Positions 1 to 13,083 of a stretch of DNA of 64,000 nt are shown here, piece after piece; position 1 is the stretch's first letter, and every line of letters starts with the position of its first letter. The stretch covers positions 31,019,318 to 31,083,317 of the forward strand of contig CM065379.1 of NCBI GenBank assembly GCA_033060915.1, in the 5' to 3' direction. The notes below the pieces were generated by a model. That model saw nothing but the letters and a program-made list of their open reading frames with translations, did not search any database and was not told the origin of the DNA. This stretch comes from Euryodendron excelsum. Lineage: Eukaryota; Streptophyta; Magnoliopsida; Ericales; Pentaphylacaceae. The position numbers and the translations under genes are program-made.

Positions 1-217
1 GCAAACTAAAGTATGATGTATAAACAATACAAGAGCATGTAATGGATGTAATATTTGACTTTTTGCAAAACAAAGACCATTTTGAAAATTTTGGAATTTT
101 GAAAAGTTTAGAAAGGATATAACTAAACAAGGTAACCGGTGAACTTAAGGTGAGTAAACGGTGACTGGACATGACATAGGCCTAACCCTCTAATTGTCCT
201 CAGTGGAGTCGCCAAGC
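1..217 (-). mobile_element. Start of internal region of Tat-like element A
   Basis: Read on the minus strand this follows the end of LTR A. It begins with a primer-binding site and continues with a leader resembling the first 200 bases inside element J near 49535 (the shared phrase includes GAGGGTTAGGCC). The rest of the element, with any gag-pol, lies left of the window. No coding frame is visible. Confidence 0.7.
197..214 (-). promoter_or_regulatory. Primer-binding site of element A
   Basis: Minus-strand reading TGGCGACTCCACTGAGGA starts a few bases after the LTR terminus at 218. TGG is the complement of a tRNA CCA end. Element J has the close variant TGGCGACTTCGCTGGGGA. Tat/Ogre elements are reported to use tRNA-Arg; I infer but cannot confirm the tRNA here. 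Confidence 0.7.
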
Positions 218-382
218 TGTCGTGCCCCATTTCCAGACTCGGGCCCTCTTGGTTCAGAAAAAAAAAAAAAGCACGGTGCTCTCTTAGTAGAACTCATCCT
301 CCTAGAAGGACAAATGCGACAGGGTTTGAATTTTTGAAATGGAATTAATTAGGGCTTTTTGAAAAGATTTTTGGAGTCGCCA

Positions 383-408
383 CCTAACATATTTAAAGAT
401 GTGTTAGG
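383..408 (-). other. U5 hairpin with covarying stem
   Basis: Arms CCTAACA and TGTTAGG pair perfectly. In the other LTRs (for example 49348-49372) the arms are CCTAACT and AGTTAGG, so the innermost pair has changed from T-A to A-T with pairing kept. Confidence 0.55.
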
Positions 409-2581
409 TCATCTACACCAAGCAAAACCTGAGGGTTAAACTTAGGTTTTGGAAAATATTTTTGAAAAACCATCCTCATGAAAGGGTTTTAGAAGGTAGG
501 GTTGTTCGACAACCCAAAAAATGTTGGAATGCCCTTTTGAAAATTGACTCCTATTTTGATCTTTGAAATAGAAATTCTTAAGTCTGGGGGTTGGTTACGT
601 GTAGGGAAGATGTCCTAAAACTATCACCCTATCTTGCCCTTACAGTACCTATATGTCTATTCACCTTTTACTCACCCGACTATGACTCACCGGTTACCTA
701 TGTTTAATGCTATCCACTTAGAAAACTTTTGAAAACAAAGTTTGAGAAAAAGAGTTTGAATGATGGAATTGAGTTTGGAAATGGTTATAGAATTGGAAGT
801 TTAAAAAGGGTTGTGGAATTGGAAATTTGAAAAGGGTTGTGAGTGCACCCCATGAAGGGTTACCTACATACCTCCTTAAAGAGGATCAGGTCAGCCGTAG
901 TTTGGACAAGAGTCTGAAAGAATTAGAATTTTGAAATGGGTTTCTATTTCTAGAAAGCTTCCATTTTTAGAAATTTTACTTTTTAGGAAAGTTCGAGTTT
1001 GAAAATGTCTACTTTTTAAGAAGGTTGGAGTTTGAAAACGTTTCCTTTTCAGGAAGATTAGATTTGGAAATACTTCTTTTTCAGGAAGATTTGGTTTGAT
1101 TTTGAAATGTTTCCTTTTTAGGAAGATTGTATTTAATTTTGAAATGTTTCATCTTCAGGAAGACTTGACTTAATTTGAAAAGATTGAGATTTGATTTGAA
1201 AATATTTGATTTGAGAATTTTAAGAATATTTTATTTTCTTTTTGAAAAAGATTTGTTTCCTTTTTTGAAAAAGATTTGATTTATTTCCTTTCGGAAGGAT
1301 TTGAAAAGGTATGGAAGATTTGAGAGGGTTTGAAAAGATTTGAGAAGGTATTATTTCCTTTTCAAAAAAATTTAATTTGCTTGAAAAAGGTAAGTTTGGA
1401 TTGTTTTCAAAATGGGAGGAATCGATTTAGGGTTTAAATTTGAAAGGTTTGCAAAGGGAGTGATTTGAGGGATTTGAAATCGAAGGTATTGACTTGACTA
1501 ATTTAAAAAGGAAAGGTTTGATTGATTTGGAAATTGAAGATTTTGAGGGTTTGAAAAATGTATGATTTTGGTTTGAAAAAGAAAGGTTTCTAAGTTGGCA
1601 AAGATAAGATTTTTCTAGGATTGAACTTCTAGGGTTTAACAAATGCAAGTTTTGTAAATGGTTCGAAAACCGAGTCTATTGAAAACATGTTTTAGGGCCC
1701 GAAACCCTAACTTAGATTTTAGACATCTAAATGAATATCGCACTTTGCCTAAAGTCATTCTAGCCATTAGAAGACAAGAATAACTTTAGGCTTGTGACTT
1801 TGAAAAATAATAAAGGCACGAGGCCAAAAATTTTGGGTCATTTTGAATATCACACATTCCTCAAGACAACCTTAGTCATGGAATAAGTAAGATCGTTTCG
1901 TGATTGTGTTTTTTGAAAAGAAAAGTTATATAGGCTATTAGAAGCCATTTCAAATGTCACACTTTTCTAGGAAAATCCAAACCATAAAAGGGTTAGGATT
2001 AATCTAGAATTGTGGTATTTACAAAGCAACTTTGAAATCGGTTTTTAGGGATAAAGGGATGACAAAAATGCAAATAATAGTAACAACATGAATCATTCAA
2101 GGTCAGGTATCACCACCTTGCAAGAAGGCCCTAAGGCCATGTCGTGAGGCTGTGAAAGTGAAGAAGGGAGTCCCAATTAGTAGTCCCCTCTCATCCACTC
2201 TCGACATGGACTTAGCATTCTCTTGTTCCAAGCATGCAAGAAAGGGGAGTTTAGAAGGGGGTTAAAAATGAGAAAAACCGAAGTGGGCTCGGAGGGAGAA
2301 GAGAGAGTGGGGAATACAAAAAGGTAAATAGAGGATTACCTTGTCTTGTTTCTTCTTTCTTTGATGGAGGCTCAGGCCTTGGTCTTGAGAAGATGTCGGG
2401 AGCTTCCATGCAGCGAGGCGAACCTTTGGTGGAGCTTGGAGGCTAAGGCTTTGGAGCTTTAGGCTAGGGCTTGGCTGACAGGCCTGAGAGAGAGAGAGAT
2501 AGGGCTCTGGGGGCTATTTGAAGAGAGGGGGAGAGTTTTTGGATTTTTTTTTTTACCCAAAACAGTGAGGGGGGAGATTTG

Positions 2582-2761
2582 TATTTATAGTGCAAAAACG
2601 GGGGCGCTGTGCACCCCTCTCAGTGGTGTATGGCTTAAAGCTGGTCGTGCACCACTAAGAGTGGTGTAGGAAGATTTAATAAAGGCTTAAAAAAAGGCTA
2701 GATATGGGGTTAGTCAATTTGTAACCGATTATGAGGGGTTATGCGCTACTATTAGTGGCGC
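2582..2761 (-). promoter_or_regulatory. LTR A core promoter: TATA box and palindromes
   Basis: TATAAATA on the minus strand is at 2582-2589. Just upstream are palindromes: CACCACT and AGTGGTG at 2650-2666 (perfect 7-bp arms, 3-base loop) and GCGCTACT with AGTGGCGC at 2743-2761 (one mismatch). Same place and loop length as in the other LTRs, with different arm sequence. Confidence 0.6.
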
Positions 2762-2967
2762 ACGGCTAAATAATGGCCATGCTTCACCCAAAGTGGAGGT
2801 AGGAGGTTCTGGTTTGAAAAAGAAAAGTACCAGACAGCGAGGCCTGCCAGAAATGGAAGGGGACACTCTAGATAGTGTCTCGGAGGTTGCTGGTTTGATT
2901 TCCAAAGCCAGTATGGTTGAATAGAGTGATCGGATCGCGGTTACCTCATCCTGGGAGTTCTATGGTT

Positions 2968-3047
2968 AACTAAGATTGACCGGGGCTGACCAGAGTTGAC
3001 TAGGGGTTACCAGAGTTGACTAGGATTGACCAGAGTTTACTGGGGTG
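2968..3047. repeat. Short tandem repeat in LTR A
   Basis: Four to five imperfect copies of a unit around 20 bases built on GACCAGAGTTGACTAGG, in the upstream (U3) part of the minus-strand LTR. Confidence 0.55.
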
Positions 3048-3924
3048 TTATCGGATTGATACCCAGAGCTGGTGTGATTTCTTAGGGCATTTGGATGCCT
3101 TGGGGCAAAACGGTCATTTTGACTAAGAAACCTCCGGGAAAGGACCGGGGTTGACTAGATGGCACTGGACCTGTCGAACCATCTAGAGACGGCTTTGGAA
3201 GATGGTCTTACCATTTTGAGGACTTGGTACTTTCTTAAAGAATGTGTCAGGCCCGTTGGGGGCAAAATGGTCATTTTTTATAGAGATAGGCTAGTAGGCA
3301 CTGGTGTTGACCGATCTGAAATTGGTCTGGACTTCTATATGAGGAATTCATACTTTCTTGGTGGACAGGTTTGAAAAGGGTGTTACCACCTTAAGGGATA
3401 AACTTTCTCGAAGGTCATGCTGGACTGGGACGGTCTTCCATTCTTGAGGGGTTTGTGTTTTCTCAAAGAACGTGCTGGACTTGGACAGTTTTCTGTTCTT
3501 GTGGGGTTTGTGCTTTCTCAAAGAACGTGCCAGTTTAGCAGACATTCTACATTGGCGGGCTAGTAGGCGCCAAAAGTGAATCGCTCTTCCATCTCGAGGA
3601 CTTAGGTACTTTTTCAAGATGAGTGTGAAAGAGGCTTTACCACTCCAAGGAATGAACTTTTTCGGTGATCGTGCCATGCTAGACTGAATGGTCTTACCGT
3701 CAATGAGGGATTAACTTTCTCGAATGATGGGACACATAGATTTGACTTTGGATTTGGATGGACTTATCATCTTATGGAAGGCGTGCCAATCTGGATTAGA
3801 CTGACCGATGCACAAGGGGCATTTTGGTTATCATGCCTCTATTGGGCCAAGTGGGCCTACAAAGCAGTTGACAGATTTACAGTCGGACCGGAGATCGGGA
3901 AGTGGCCAAAATGGGGTGCTAACA

Positions 3925-6225
3925 CTCAGAACGGTAATTCCACATTTCTAAGATTGTCCCAAAGATAATTCGGTATGTTTGACTGCCTTCCAGTCGGTTC
4001 CAGATAAATTATGAGACCATCTGGTCAAAACGACCATTTTGCCCCTAAGCATCCAACTGCCTCTAAAAATCACACCAGCTCTCAGTATTAAATGGTTAAC
4101 CTCTTGAGGATGCTTCTAATAATATTCTCAATCTTCTAAAACCTTTTCGGATCATTCCGAGTTCATTTCGCTAAGACTGATACAAAATGACCATTTTACC
4201 CCTAGTGGGCCAATCGTTTTTTCTAACCACGTCGGCTCAAGGTATCAAACCAGTAACCTCTTGGAACACTCTCAATAGTGTTCCAACCCTCAAGCCTTTT
4301 TATGGGTCGTTCTAAGTCCATTCTAGAGTTTTTTCGGTTCAATTGACCGTTTTGCCCCATGTGGGCCGGTCGACCTTTTCAACTATTCCAACATATTTTC
4401 TAAAGCCAGTTACCTTCAAGACACTCTCTCAAAAGTTCCCATCTATTCCTGACCGAGTCTGGTTATGTGGAACCTTCTGAATCATTCCCGGACTTTCTGA
4501 AGTCCCTCCTAGTAGAGCCAAGCCAAAAATTGCATGGTAGTCACTAGGACAAGCGCTTACACCTTTTGCCTTGAATATCAAAGGCCGAAAGATACGTTTT
4601 TTGCAGCCTTAAAACTTTCCTAAGTGCCCTAGCACCACTACAATAGGCACCAAGGCTATTTCAATTGTTTATAAATATAGACCCTCCCCCTACGTAAAGG
4701 GGGTCCACAAACACTGTCTATAAACTCTGCCTCTCGAAATTCAAAGCTCAAAGTCTCTTCAAGCCCTAGCCCTCCCAAGCCTCGTCAAGCTCTAGCCTCC
4801 GTACACTCAAACCCTAGCCACTATACATGTCATACACTCAAACACAAGCCTCTAAAGCATCCATTGAAGACTCAAGGTGCTGCAACTTCAAGGTTCTCAC
4901 AGTCCAAGTAAAACAAAGCAAACAAAGCAAGAAGAAGACAAGGTAGGCCTTCGATTTATTTTTATATAATCCCCCATCTCTCTTCTTCCTCTTTGCCCAC
5001 TTGGGCTTTCTTCTATTATAATCCCCATCTTCTACCTCCCTTGTTTGCTTGCTTGAAACAAGGGACTCCCTGGTTCATGTCTACGAAGAATTGTTAAAGG
5101 TCACCGTGCTGGGGGCTTTTTTCAAATTCAACCTTTGATGGTGTGAGTTCGGCCCCCTTGATTATGTGGTAAAGCCTAGCCTTGTATTTTCACGACCTTT
5201 TTTGCATTGTGCATCTCATATTCATACATCCATTCAAATTTGTTTTCAAAGTTGTGTTCAAACTTGCACCAAAACTCTTTTTCAAAACTTGTATTCAAAA
5301 TCTTTTTTTTCAAACTAGTTTTTGAAATCACACTCCTCAAGTGATTCTAGCCATTCCATGGTTAGGGTTGTGTTAGGAAAGTGTTATATTCAATGTGACT
5401 TTCATGGTCCATATTTTGGGTGTAAACCATAAAATTGTTTTTATCAAAACCACAATCTTAAGATGATTCTAGCTATTCCATGGTTAAGGTTGTTTTAAGA
5501 AAATGTGATATGTAATGGGATTATTATGATCCATATTTTAAATCTTTGTTGTTTTCAAAATCACAATCCTAGAATGGTTCTAATTGTCTTATGATTGGAG
5601 TCGTTTTAAGAAAGTGAGATATTTGTAAAAGTCCCTATTCAATCCTCTTTCTAAGTCTATTTTCAAAATCAAATCTTTTTCTTGCACTTTCATGTCATGT
5701 ATCATATCAAACTTCTTTTTAAAATTCTTTTCAAAGTGGATATAATTGGACATTGAATAATCGAAGATTCTAAATGAGTGAACCTAGGGTGATAAGACAT
5801 GTAGGTACCGCAAGGGCGGGGTAGGGTGATGATCTTGGGATATCTTCCCTACATATAACCAACCTCCAAACCTAGAATCACTATTTTCAAATACCGAAAT
5901 GGAGTTATTTTCAAAAAGGGCTTAATCTTTCCAAAGATTACTAAACAACCTATTTTATTTAAAAACCCTATCTTGAGAAAGTTTTCAAAACCTTTTTTGA
6001 AAACCCTAAGTTTAATCTTCGAATTGCACTTAGTTTTAGGTGGCCTAACTCACCTTAATCAAGTTAAATGGCGGCTCCAAACTTTTTCCAAAAGTCCTTA
6101 ATCAAATTAATTTCAAGTTCAAACCTAGTCGTACTCATCCTTTTAGAAGGATGAGTTCTAATGAGAGAGTACTGTGTTTTTCCCACTCAAGTGTTTTCTC
6201 GACTACAAAAAATCAGGGCGCGACA
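3925..6225 (+). repeat. Tat-like LTR B, 5'-truncated
   Basis: Plus-strand LTR sequence starting inside U3; it matches LTR D from about 15845. It ends CAGGGCGCGACA at 6225. TATAAATA is at 4670-4677, preceded by a decayed copy of the palindrome. The 5' part is separated by insertion of element A. No primer-binding site follows, so it was a 3' or solo LTR. The CTACG hairpin block seen in sister LTRs is missing. It joins PMD-1 three bases past that gene's stop. Confidence 0.75.
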
Positions 6226-6389
6226 TCGTCAAGAGTCAAAGTCAATGTCTTGGTCAAAATCTCCAAAACTTGGCTCAGGATAAGGCGGCCGACTACTAAA
6301 AGCACCAACATCCTACAAGGAAGAAGAGCTTGAATTAGCAAAGCAGATGAATAACTAAACAACGCCAGACTAAAAAAGAGAGAGACGAT
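6226..6389 (-). pseudogene. PMD-1, last exon fragment
   Basis: The minus-strand continuation of the PMD gene left of solo LTR C. A probable acceptor TTGTAG is followed by a frame with residues DVGAFSSRPPYPEP and an acidic tail ending at a TGA at 6229-6231. The acidic, proline-rich tail fits a PMD protein end, but assignment rests mainly on continuity: with LTR C removed this adjoins 11455. LTR B abuts it immediately after the stop. Confidence 0.5.
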
Positions 6390-9300
6390 TGTCGAGCTTA
6401 GATTTTTCGCACTCGAGCAATACACACACAAGCGAGAAAAATACTGTACTCTCTCGTTAGAACTCACCCTCCTAGAAGAATAAGTGCGACTATGTTTGAA
6501 TTGAAAATTGGTTTGAATAAAGGGTTTTGGGAAAAAGTTTGGAGTCGCCACCTAACTTTATTAAGGTGAGTTAGGTCACCTAAAAACTAAGCACAAACTG
6601 AGGACCGCATTTAGGGTTTTTGGTAACGATTTAGAAAATACTACCTCAAGGGAGAGTTTTTAAGAAAACAGGTTGTTTAGCAACCTTTAGAAAACATTTA
6701 AGCTCTTTTTGAAAATAAACTCCATTTTAGTCTTTGAAAACAGTGATTCTAGGTTCGGAGGTTGGTTATGTGTAGGGAAGATGCACTAAGCCATAACCCT
6801 ACCTCGCCCTTGCGGTACCTACATGTCTATTTACCTTAGATTCACCTATGAGAGTCTTCAACTAATGAATGTCCAATTCTATCTACCTTAGAAAAGATTT
6901 TGAAAAGAATGATGCATGAGATGTAATTGCAAGAAAAGAAAGTTGGAAAATAGATTTGGAAAGAAAATGATTTGATTTAAGAGAGATTTGAAAAGAATTA
7001 GGGAATTGAATAGTTTTAGAAATTGGAAATAGAAATTTGGAGTTGTAAGTTTGAAATAGATCATAGAATTAGAAACTTGAAGAAGATTGTAGAATTGGAG
7101 ATTTGAAAGAAGTTGTGGAAATAGAATCTTAAAAAAGGTTGTGGAATTTGAGATTTGAAAAAGGTTGTGACCGCACCCATGAGGGTTGCCTACGTATCCT
7201 TTTTGAGGAATCAGATCAGTCGTAGTTCGGATAAGCGTCCGATAGAAAATAGAAGGTTTGATTGGAAAAAGAAATTGAATCGGAATTTGGATTTGATTTG
7301 AATTCAGAATTGAAATTTGAAATGGAAGAATAAAGACCCTAGAACTAGGAAGATAGGATTTAGAAAGGACTCGAGATTAAGAAAGACTTGACTCGAATGT
7401 TGGATTTGGAAGATCGAAGAAAGGTTGGATTTGGGAAGGGTTCGAATTAGGAAAGGTTTGATTTAGGAAAGTGTTATTTTAGAAAAGTTTTGGAATGAGG
7501 AAAGTTTTGAAATTAGGAAAGGTTTCGTTTTAAGAATATTTTGAAATAGAGAAGTTTTGAAAGTTGGAAAGTTTAGAATTTAGAAAGCTTCGAATTTAGA
7601 AAGTTTTAGATTTGGAAAGATTTGAAGTTTAGAATTTTAAAAAGATTCAAAGTTTGAATTTTAGAAATTCTTGAAATTAGGAAAGGTTTTGAGCTTAAGA
7701 AGAGTTTGAAAACTTAGATTTAGAAAGTTAAGATTTGGAAATGGATGAAATTAAGAGAGATTTGAAAGCTTAAAGTTTAAGGAAAGATTTAAAAGTTTAA
7801 GTTTAGGAAACTTAAGGTTTAGGAAAGTACTAGATTAGGAAGGAGTTGAATTAGGAAAGATTTGGGTTTGGAAGGAATGAGATTCCTATTTCCTAAAACA
7901 AGGGATTGGATTTTGTTTCTAAAAAAAAGATGTTTTGATTTTGTTTCCAAAAACGGAGGATAGGATCTAGTTTCCTAAATGGGAGATTAGATTTGGCATG
8001 AATTTGGAAAGGGAAGTTTTAGAAACCTTAGATTTTGAAGAACTATAGTTTTGATGTAGAAAATAGGTTTTGGAAATATATATAATTTTGATGTAGAAAA
8101 CAAGAGGTTTTAGAAACCTAGGTTTTGAGGCCAAAATAAGGGATTGGAAATCATATTTTTGGGAAGGAAAATTAGGGTTTCCTAACTATGGGTTCTAGAA
8201 TTCAACTTAAGCTCTAAGAAAAGAGTTTTTGGAAAGTGAGTTTTTTGAAAAGAGGGATTTTTGGAAATAAATCCTAGAGAGGAGTTTTTAGAAAAGGAAT
8301 TTTTAGGAAAGCGTTTAGGGAGTGTTTTTAGAAAGTGAATTCGAAGAAGGTGTTTTTGGAAAGAGTTTTTCTAGGAAGAAGACCTAGAGAGTGCTTGTAG
8401 AAAGTGAATTTTGCAGAGAGTGTTTTGGAAAGGAGTTTTTAGAAAAGCGAGTTTTGTGAACGGAAGTTTTAGAAAACAACTTTGAAAAGGAGATTGAAGA
8501 GTGTTTTTAGAAAGTATGTTGGAGAAGAGATTTTTAAGAGGGAGAGATTTGAAAAAAGAGTTTTTAGAAAGTATATAAAATATCTCACTTTCCTAAAGCG
8601 ATCCTAACCATAAGAAGTTTATGACCACTTTAAGATAGTGGTTTTGAAAACAACTATGTTTTGAAAATATGGACCACATTAGTCACTTTAAATGTAACAC
8701 TTTCCTAAAGCAACCCTAGCTATGAAAAGGCTAGAATCACCATAGGATTGTGATTTTGAAAATAAGTTTTGAAAAAGAAGGTTTTGATGCAAGTTTGAAA
8801 ACGATGTTAATGTAAGTTTTGAAAAAACGAGTTTGAAAATGAATTTTGGAAGAATGCAAGATCACGATATGCACAATGCAAAGAGGGTTGTGAACATACA
8901 ATGTTAAATGCTTCACCACATAATCAAGGGGGCCGAACCCACGTGGTCTCCGGTTAGACTAAAAGAAAGCCCCCGACATGGTGACTCTCCAATAGCCTAA
9001 TCCTACACATGGACTGGGAATTCCCTTGTTTCAAGCGTGCAAAGAAGGGGGGGGGGGAAGAAGATGGAGGATTAAAATAGAAGAAAATCCAAGTGGGTTT
9101 AGAGAGAGAAGAGAGGGGGGAAGATGCGTAAACGTAAATAAGAAGCCTACCTTGTGTCTTTTTTATTTTGCTTAGCTTTGTGCGCTTTGCTTTGCTTGTC
9201 TTGCTTCAATCTTCACTTCAGTTTTCAAGAGTTTGTCTTCAATCTTTAAAGCTTCAGATTGCAGCCCTTCAAGTCTTCAAAGGAGGCTTTGGAGGCTAGT

Positions 9301-9475
9301 GTATGAGTGTATAGAAGTATATGTGAGTGTATAGGAGGCTAGGGTTTGTGTATGGAGGCTAGGGTTTGGAAAACCTAAGGAGACTAGGATTTAGAGAGGC
9401 TACGAGCACTGTATATCAAAAAGTAAGGTTTTCTGACTAAGTTTGCGGACCTCTTTCACGCTGGAGGAGGCTCTG

Positions 9476-9559
9476 TATTTATAGAGAATAGAATCACCTG
9501 GCATCTGTTGCAGTGGCGCCAGGGCAAATTTCCACTTGGCGCCACTCCAAGTGGCGCCA
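9476..9559 (-). promoter_or_regulatory. LTR C core promoter: TATA box and 10-3-10 palindrome
   Basis: Minus-strand TATAAATA is at 9476-9483. Upstream at 9537-9559 is a perfect palindrome: arm TGGCGCCACT, loop CCA, arm AGTGGCGCCA. A half-decayed second copy lies near 9511-9521. Confidence 0.7.
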
Positions 9560-10859
9560 TAAACTTAGGAAAGTTCATTAAGTCGGCAAGCAACGTGTTT
9601 TGAGAAGATTTGGGTGCCTGTACTAGTGACTACTATGCATTTTTTAGCCTGACTTCACTAGGAGTGACTCCGGAAAGCCCGGGAAGGACTTAAGGGATTG
9701 GGAAGGGCCCGGAAGGCTGAAAAAGAACAGGAAACCTTAGAATAGAGTCCCGAAGGTATTAGCCTTAAAAAAGGATGACAAGAATTGTTGGAAGGGTCAA
9801 CCACGCTATTAAGAGCAAAATGGTCAACTGGATCGGAAAGCTGCTGGAACGGACTCAGAATATCCTGGAAGAAGACTTGAGATTTAGAAACATTATTTAG
9901 AATGTTCCAAAAGGCTACCGGCTTGATAACTCGAGCCGGTGTGGACAGAAAAGGCGGCTGGCCCACCAGGGGCAAAACGGTCAGTTTGCACCAGGTTTAC
10001 CGAAATAGACTCAGAATGATCTGGAATGATAAAGGAAGATGGGGAATGCTATAAGAAGCATTCTCGATAGATTACTGGTCTGACACCCAGAGCCGGTGTG
10101 ATCAGAAAAAGGCGACCGACCCACTAGGGGCAAAATGATCATTTTGCACCGGGTTTATCGGAACTGACTCGGAATGATCCGGAAAGATAATAGAAGGTTA
10201 AGAACACTATAAGAAGCATTCTTGGGAGGTCACCAATTTGATACCCAGAGCCGGTGTGGTCCCCGGGGCGTTCAGATGCCTAGGGACAAAATGGTCATCT
10301 TGATTGGAAAGTCTCAAAACTGGCCTGAAACTGACTAGAAGGCACCTAATTATGCTTGATTGTCTCTAAGATGATCTTGGAAGGGGTGGACTTACCATTA
10401 TGAGGACTTAGGTATTATCTCGAGAAATGTGCTGAAAAATGGCCCTAGGAGTAGTTTTGATCATTTTTCACCGAAGTGGACTAGCAAGCACTGGTGTTGA
10501 CTTGGGTTTTGAGTTTTTCTGCCACTCTAATGGCGGTCTCGTGATACAGGGGTTTGTTGGTAATTCCCTATATCGACCTGCTCGTGAGTATTTCCGCTAC
10601 TCTGATGGTTGCGATGTTTGCGAGTACTTCCGCTACTCTGACGATTCGCGATCATTCTTGAGACTGCCTGATCTCGGGAAGCTGCTAAAGGGACTTAGCG
10701 CCTAAGAAGTCAACTTTCTCAGAAGGCGTGCCGAAACGGACATTTCTGCATTGGCAGGCTAGCAGGCGCCAAAGGTGGACCGTTCTACCATCTAGGGGAC
10801 TTGGGATCTCGTCCCGGTCAACAGGTTTAAAGGGACTTACTGTTCCGAAGAAACTTTTT

Positions 10860-11275
10860 CCGAAAAATGTGCCAGATTTGGAATGGGAAAGGGAACTTAC
10901 AGTCTCCGGAAAGACGCACCTATTGGAAAATGGAAAAGGCACTTACCGTCTTCGGAAAGATGCGCCTATTGGAATATGGAAGGGGACTTACAGTCTTCGA
11001 AAAGACGTGCCTATTCGAAAATGGAAAGGGGACTTACCGTCTTCGAAAAGACGCGCCTATTGGAATATGGAAAGGGGACTTACCGTCTTTGGAAAGACGT
11101 GCCTGATTTGGAATTGGAAAGGGGACTTACCATCTTTGAAAAGACGAGCCTAATTTAGAATTGGAAAGGGGACTTACCGTCTTCGGAAAGACATGCCTGA
11201 TTTGGAATTGGAAAGGGGACTTACCGTCTTCAAAAGGACGCACCTATTGGAATATAAAAAGGGGACTTACCGTCA
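10860..11275. repeat. U3 minisatellite of LTR C
   Basis: About eight copies of a 45-48 base unit containing GGGGACTTACCGTCTTCG and AAAGACGTGCC. GTCTTCG and AAAGAC give a short inverted repeat within each unit. The repeat keeps frames open by chance; I call no protein here. Confidence 0.75.
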
Positions 11276-11454
11276 ATGCCCCTAAGGGCATTTCGGTTAT
11301 TTTCCCTTTATTTGGGCTTAGTGGGCCCGCGAAGCGATGGATAGATGGGATTAGACTTAGAGAGTTAATTTCGATTAGAATACATTCATATTGACGTAAG
11401 TACAAGTCTGGACAGACCGTAGACTGTTAAGTGGTAAAAAATGGGGTGCTTACA

Positions 11455-13083
11455 GCGATAACATACCCTGCCACCTCCTATCTGAGCCAACCGTGCGGTC
11501 AAAGCGGTTACCTCAGCTTGGTAATGGTTCCTCTCCATCTGAAACTAGTCCCTCTCGATCTGGTACCAGTCTCTCTAATTCCTCATGGCAACAAACTCGG
11601 CCTAAGGCGCTCTATCTTCCATCCTAATGCCACAAGTCTACTACCTCCTGGCCCAAGGCGTAATCTCTGACCACCACCTCGAACTGGGTGAAGGCACCTT
11701 TGGAGTGAGCCCCAAAATGTGTGGCGTAGTCAATCTCTGGAGGAAGCAAAAAGCCAACACCTGGCTAACACTTCCGGTACGGAATAGGGACTCCCTGGAC
11801 CAAAGATCCAAACATATATTTAAGTGGATCCCCAGCCGACCGAAACTTCTCGTGGAACTGGCATCAATGTCGGTCTCCCAAATAGGACTCCCAAGACTTA
11901 TCATTAAGAAAGGAAATCCTTGACAGGGACATCAGGACCAGATACCTGACTACCCCATAATGGACTAATCGAACAAAGGGCCGCCAGGTCACATCTCTCG
12001 CCTTTATCAACTCCAGGTTCGCCGTATCGTCACAAAGTCAATAATGTCAGATCAGTGGGCCACCTAATTACGAGCCCTTCTCAAAGCCCGAGGATAAAGG
12101 TAAGCCTCTACTACCTCTAGATGAAAAACTTACAAATACTCATAACTCCATCAAACCAGAAAGGAACAGAACCGAATACACTACCCTAGTGGGAGGAAGT
12201 CTAAACCTGCATGGATTTGAGGAATCAACCAAAGGAGAAAGATCGTGAGTCCAGCTCTGACAAGGCTCCCAAGTCAACTACCACACTCACCAATTTGAAA
12301 GGGATAATCAACTTATTGTTATTGCTAAAGTAGCTAAAAATAATATATAGAACCAGTCGTTGCCTCATAATGTCTCGCCGCTTAGGTAGTGGCTCAACAG
12401 ATAAGCTACTCTTATCCCGACTAGCTTCAAGGTAATCTGACGGTCAATAAGGGAAAGCCCAGTGATAATGACCCAGTCTAACTGAGTAGGACCCAACTAA
12501 AAGCCCACAAAGTGGAAGGTCCCTATCTCACCAAACCATCTCTCAATCAATGCCAATACTAAATGACAGTTCAGGCAGTTTGCCTGTAATCCCTTGATTG
12601 CCCCGAACCCAATCTTTGCCAGAAAGGCATGGTAGGATGGAGTGGCCTGTTGCATGCTACAAAAAGCTTGGTGGACGGCCCCACTAAACAATGTATATAC
12701 TCGAGGATGAGGCAAGTGCAGTCGAGAATATACACTGGGATGATGAGCTAGGATCCCCAATGGAGGAATGTCTGGTACCTCTAAATCCCCCAAATCTGCA
12801 TCTGTTTGCCTCCGCCTCGTAGAGGTCCTTCTGTAACCAGTCACATGATCCCCTAGGCCTGGAGCCTCATCCTTGGCATCCATCTCTCTTTCAAAAGCCG
12901 CCTTGACTAGAGGAAAAAGGTCAACAGAAGGCATACTCCCCCTCCCACTCTGACTAGAAGAAGTCTTGCTAGCTAATCTATGACTGCCTCTAGAATGACT
13001 AGAACTACCAATAGAAACCGTGCAAGCCGTCATCACTGGATCGACGTCTCCGCTTAGAACCATCATCACCGGCGTCTGCAATC
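11455..13083 (-). pseudogene. Plant mobile domain gene PMD-1, decayed coding part
   Basis: Minus-strand gene remnant. From 13183 to 12497 an open frame carries the conserved core ALIERWFGEIGTFHF, preceded by VPDIPPLG and QATPSY segments. These match PMD-2 (40270-40570) at roughly 70% by eye over 90 residues. PMD is the domain of the MAIN/MAIL1 family and occurs widely inside plant transposons. A stop follows HFVGF where PMD-2 reads on with ELGPTPLDW. Further similarity continues to about 11640 in shifted frames, so it is not functional as read. The N-terminal part is frameshifted relative to the exon start at 13083. It lies antisense inside a plus-strand Tat-like element whose 3' LTR starts at 14844. 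Confidence 0.75.

Larger units (their letters stand above)
218..3924 (-). repeat. Tat/Ogre-like 5' LTR A (3.7 kb)
   Basis: The minus-strand LTR begins TGTTAGCACCCC at 3924 and ends GGGGCACGACA at 218. It is followed by a primer-binding site, so it is the 5' LTR of an element lying to the left. It carries the family blocks: palindromes and TATA box near 2582-2761, the CTACG hairpin near 895, the three-step GGTACC block near 640, and the CCTAACA hairpin at 383-408. The transcribed half is G-poor on the sense strand. Its right edge abuts LTR B, so it inserted into B. Confidence 0.8.
6390..11454 (-). repeat. Tat-like solo LTR C (5.1 kb)
   Basis: The minus-strand LTR begins TGTAAGCACCCC at 11454 and ends CTAAGCTCGACA at 6390. 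Flanks ACGAT (6385-6389) and GCGAT (11455-11459) look like a target duplication with one change. Neither side has a primer-binding site or polypurine tract, and PMD-1 continues on both sides, so this is a solo LTR. It carries a U3 minisatellite (10860-11275), the palindrome-TATA block (9476-9559) and a long G-poor transcribed part. Frames across the minisatellite are by-products of the repeat. Confidence 0.8.

Noticed and set aside
10728..11394. Several overlapping frames up to 141 residues
   Set aside because: They fall in the U3 minisatellite of a minus-strand LTR, and the frames overlap in different phases.
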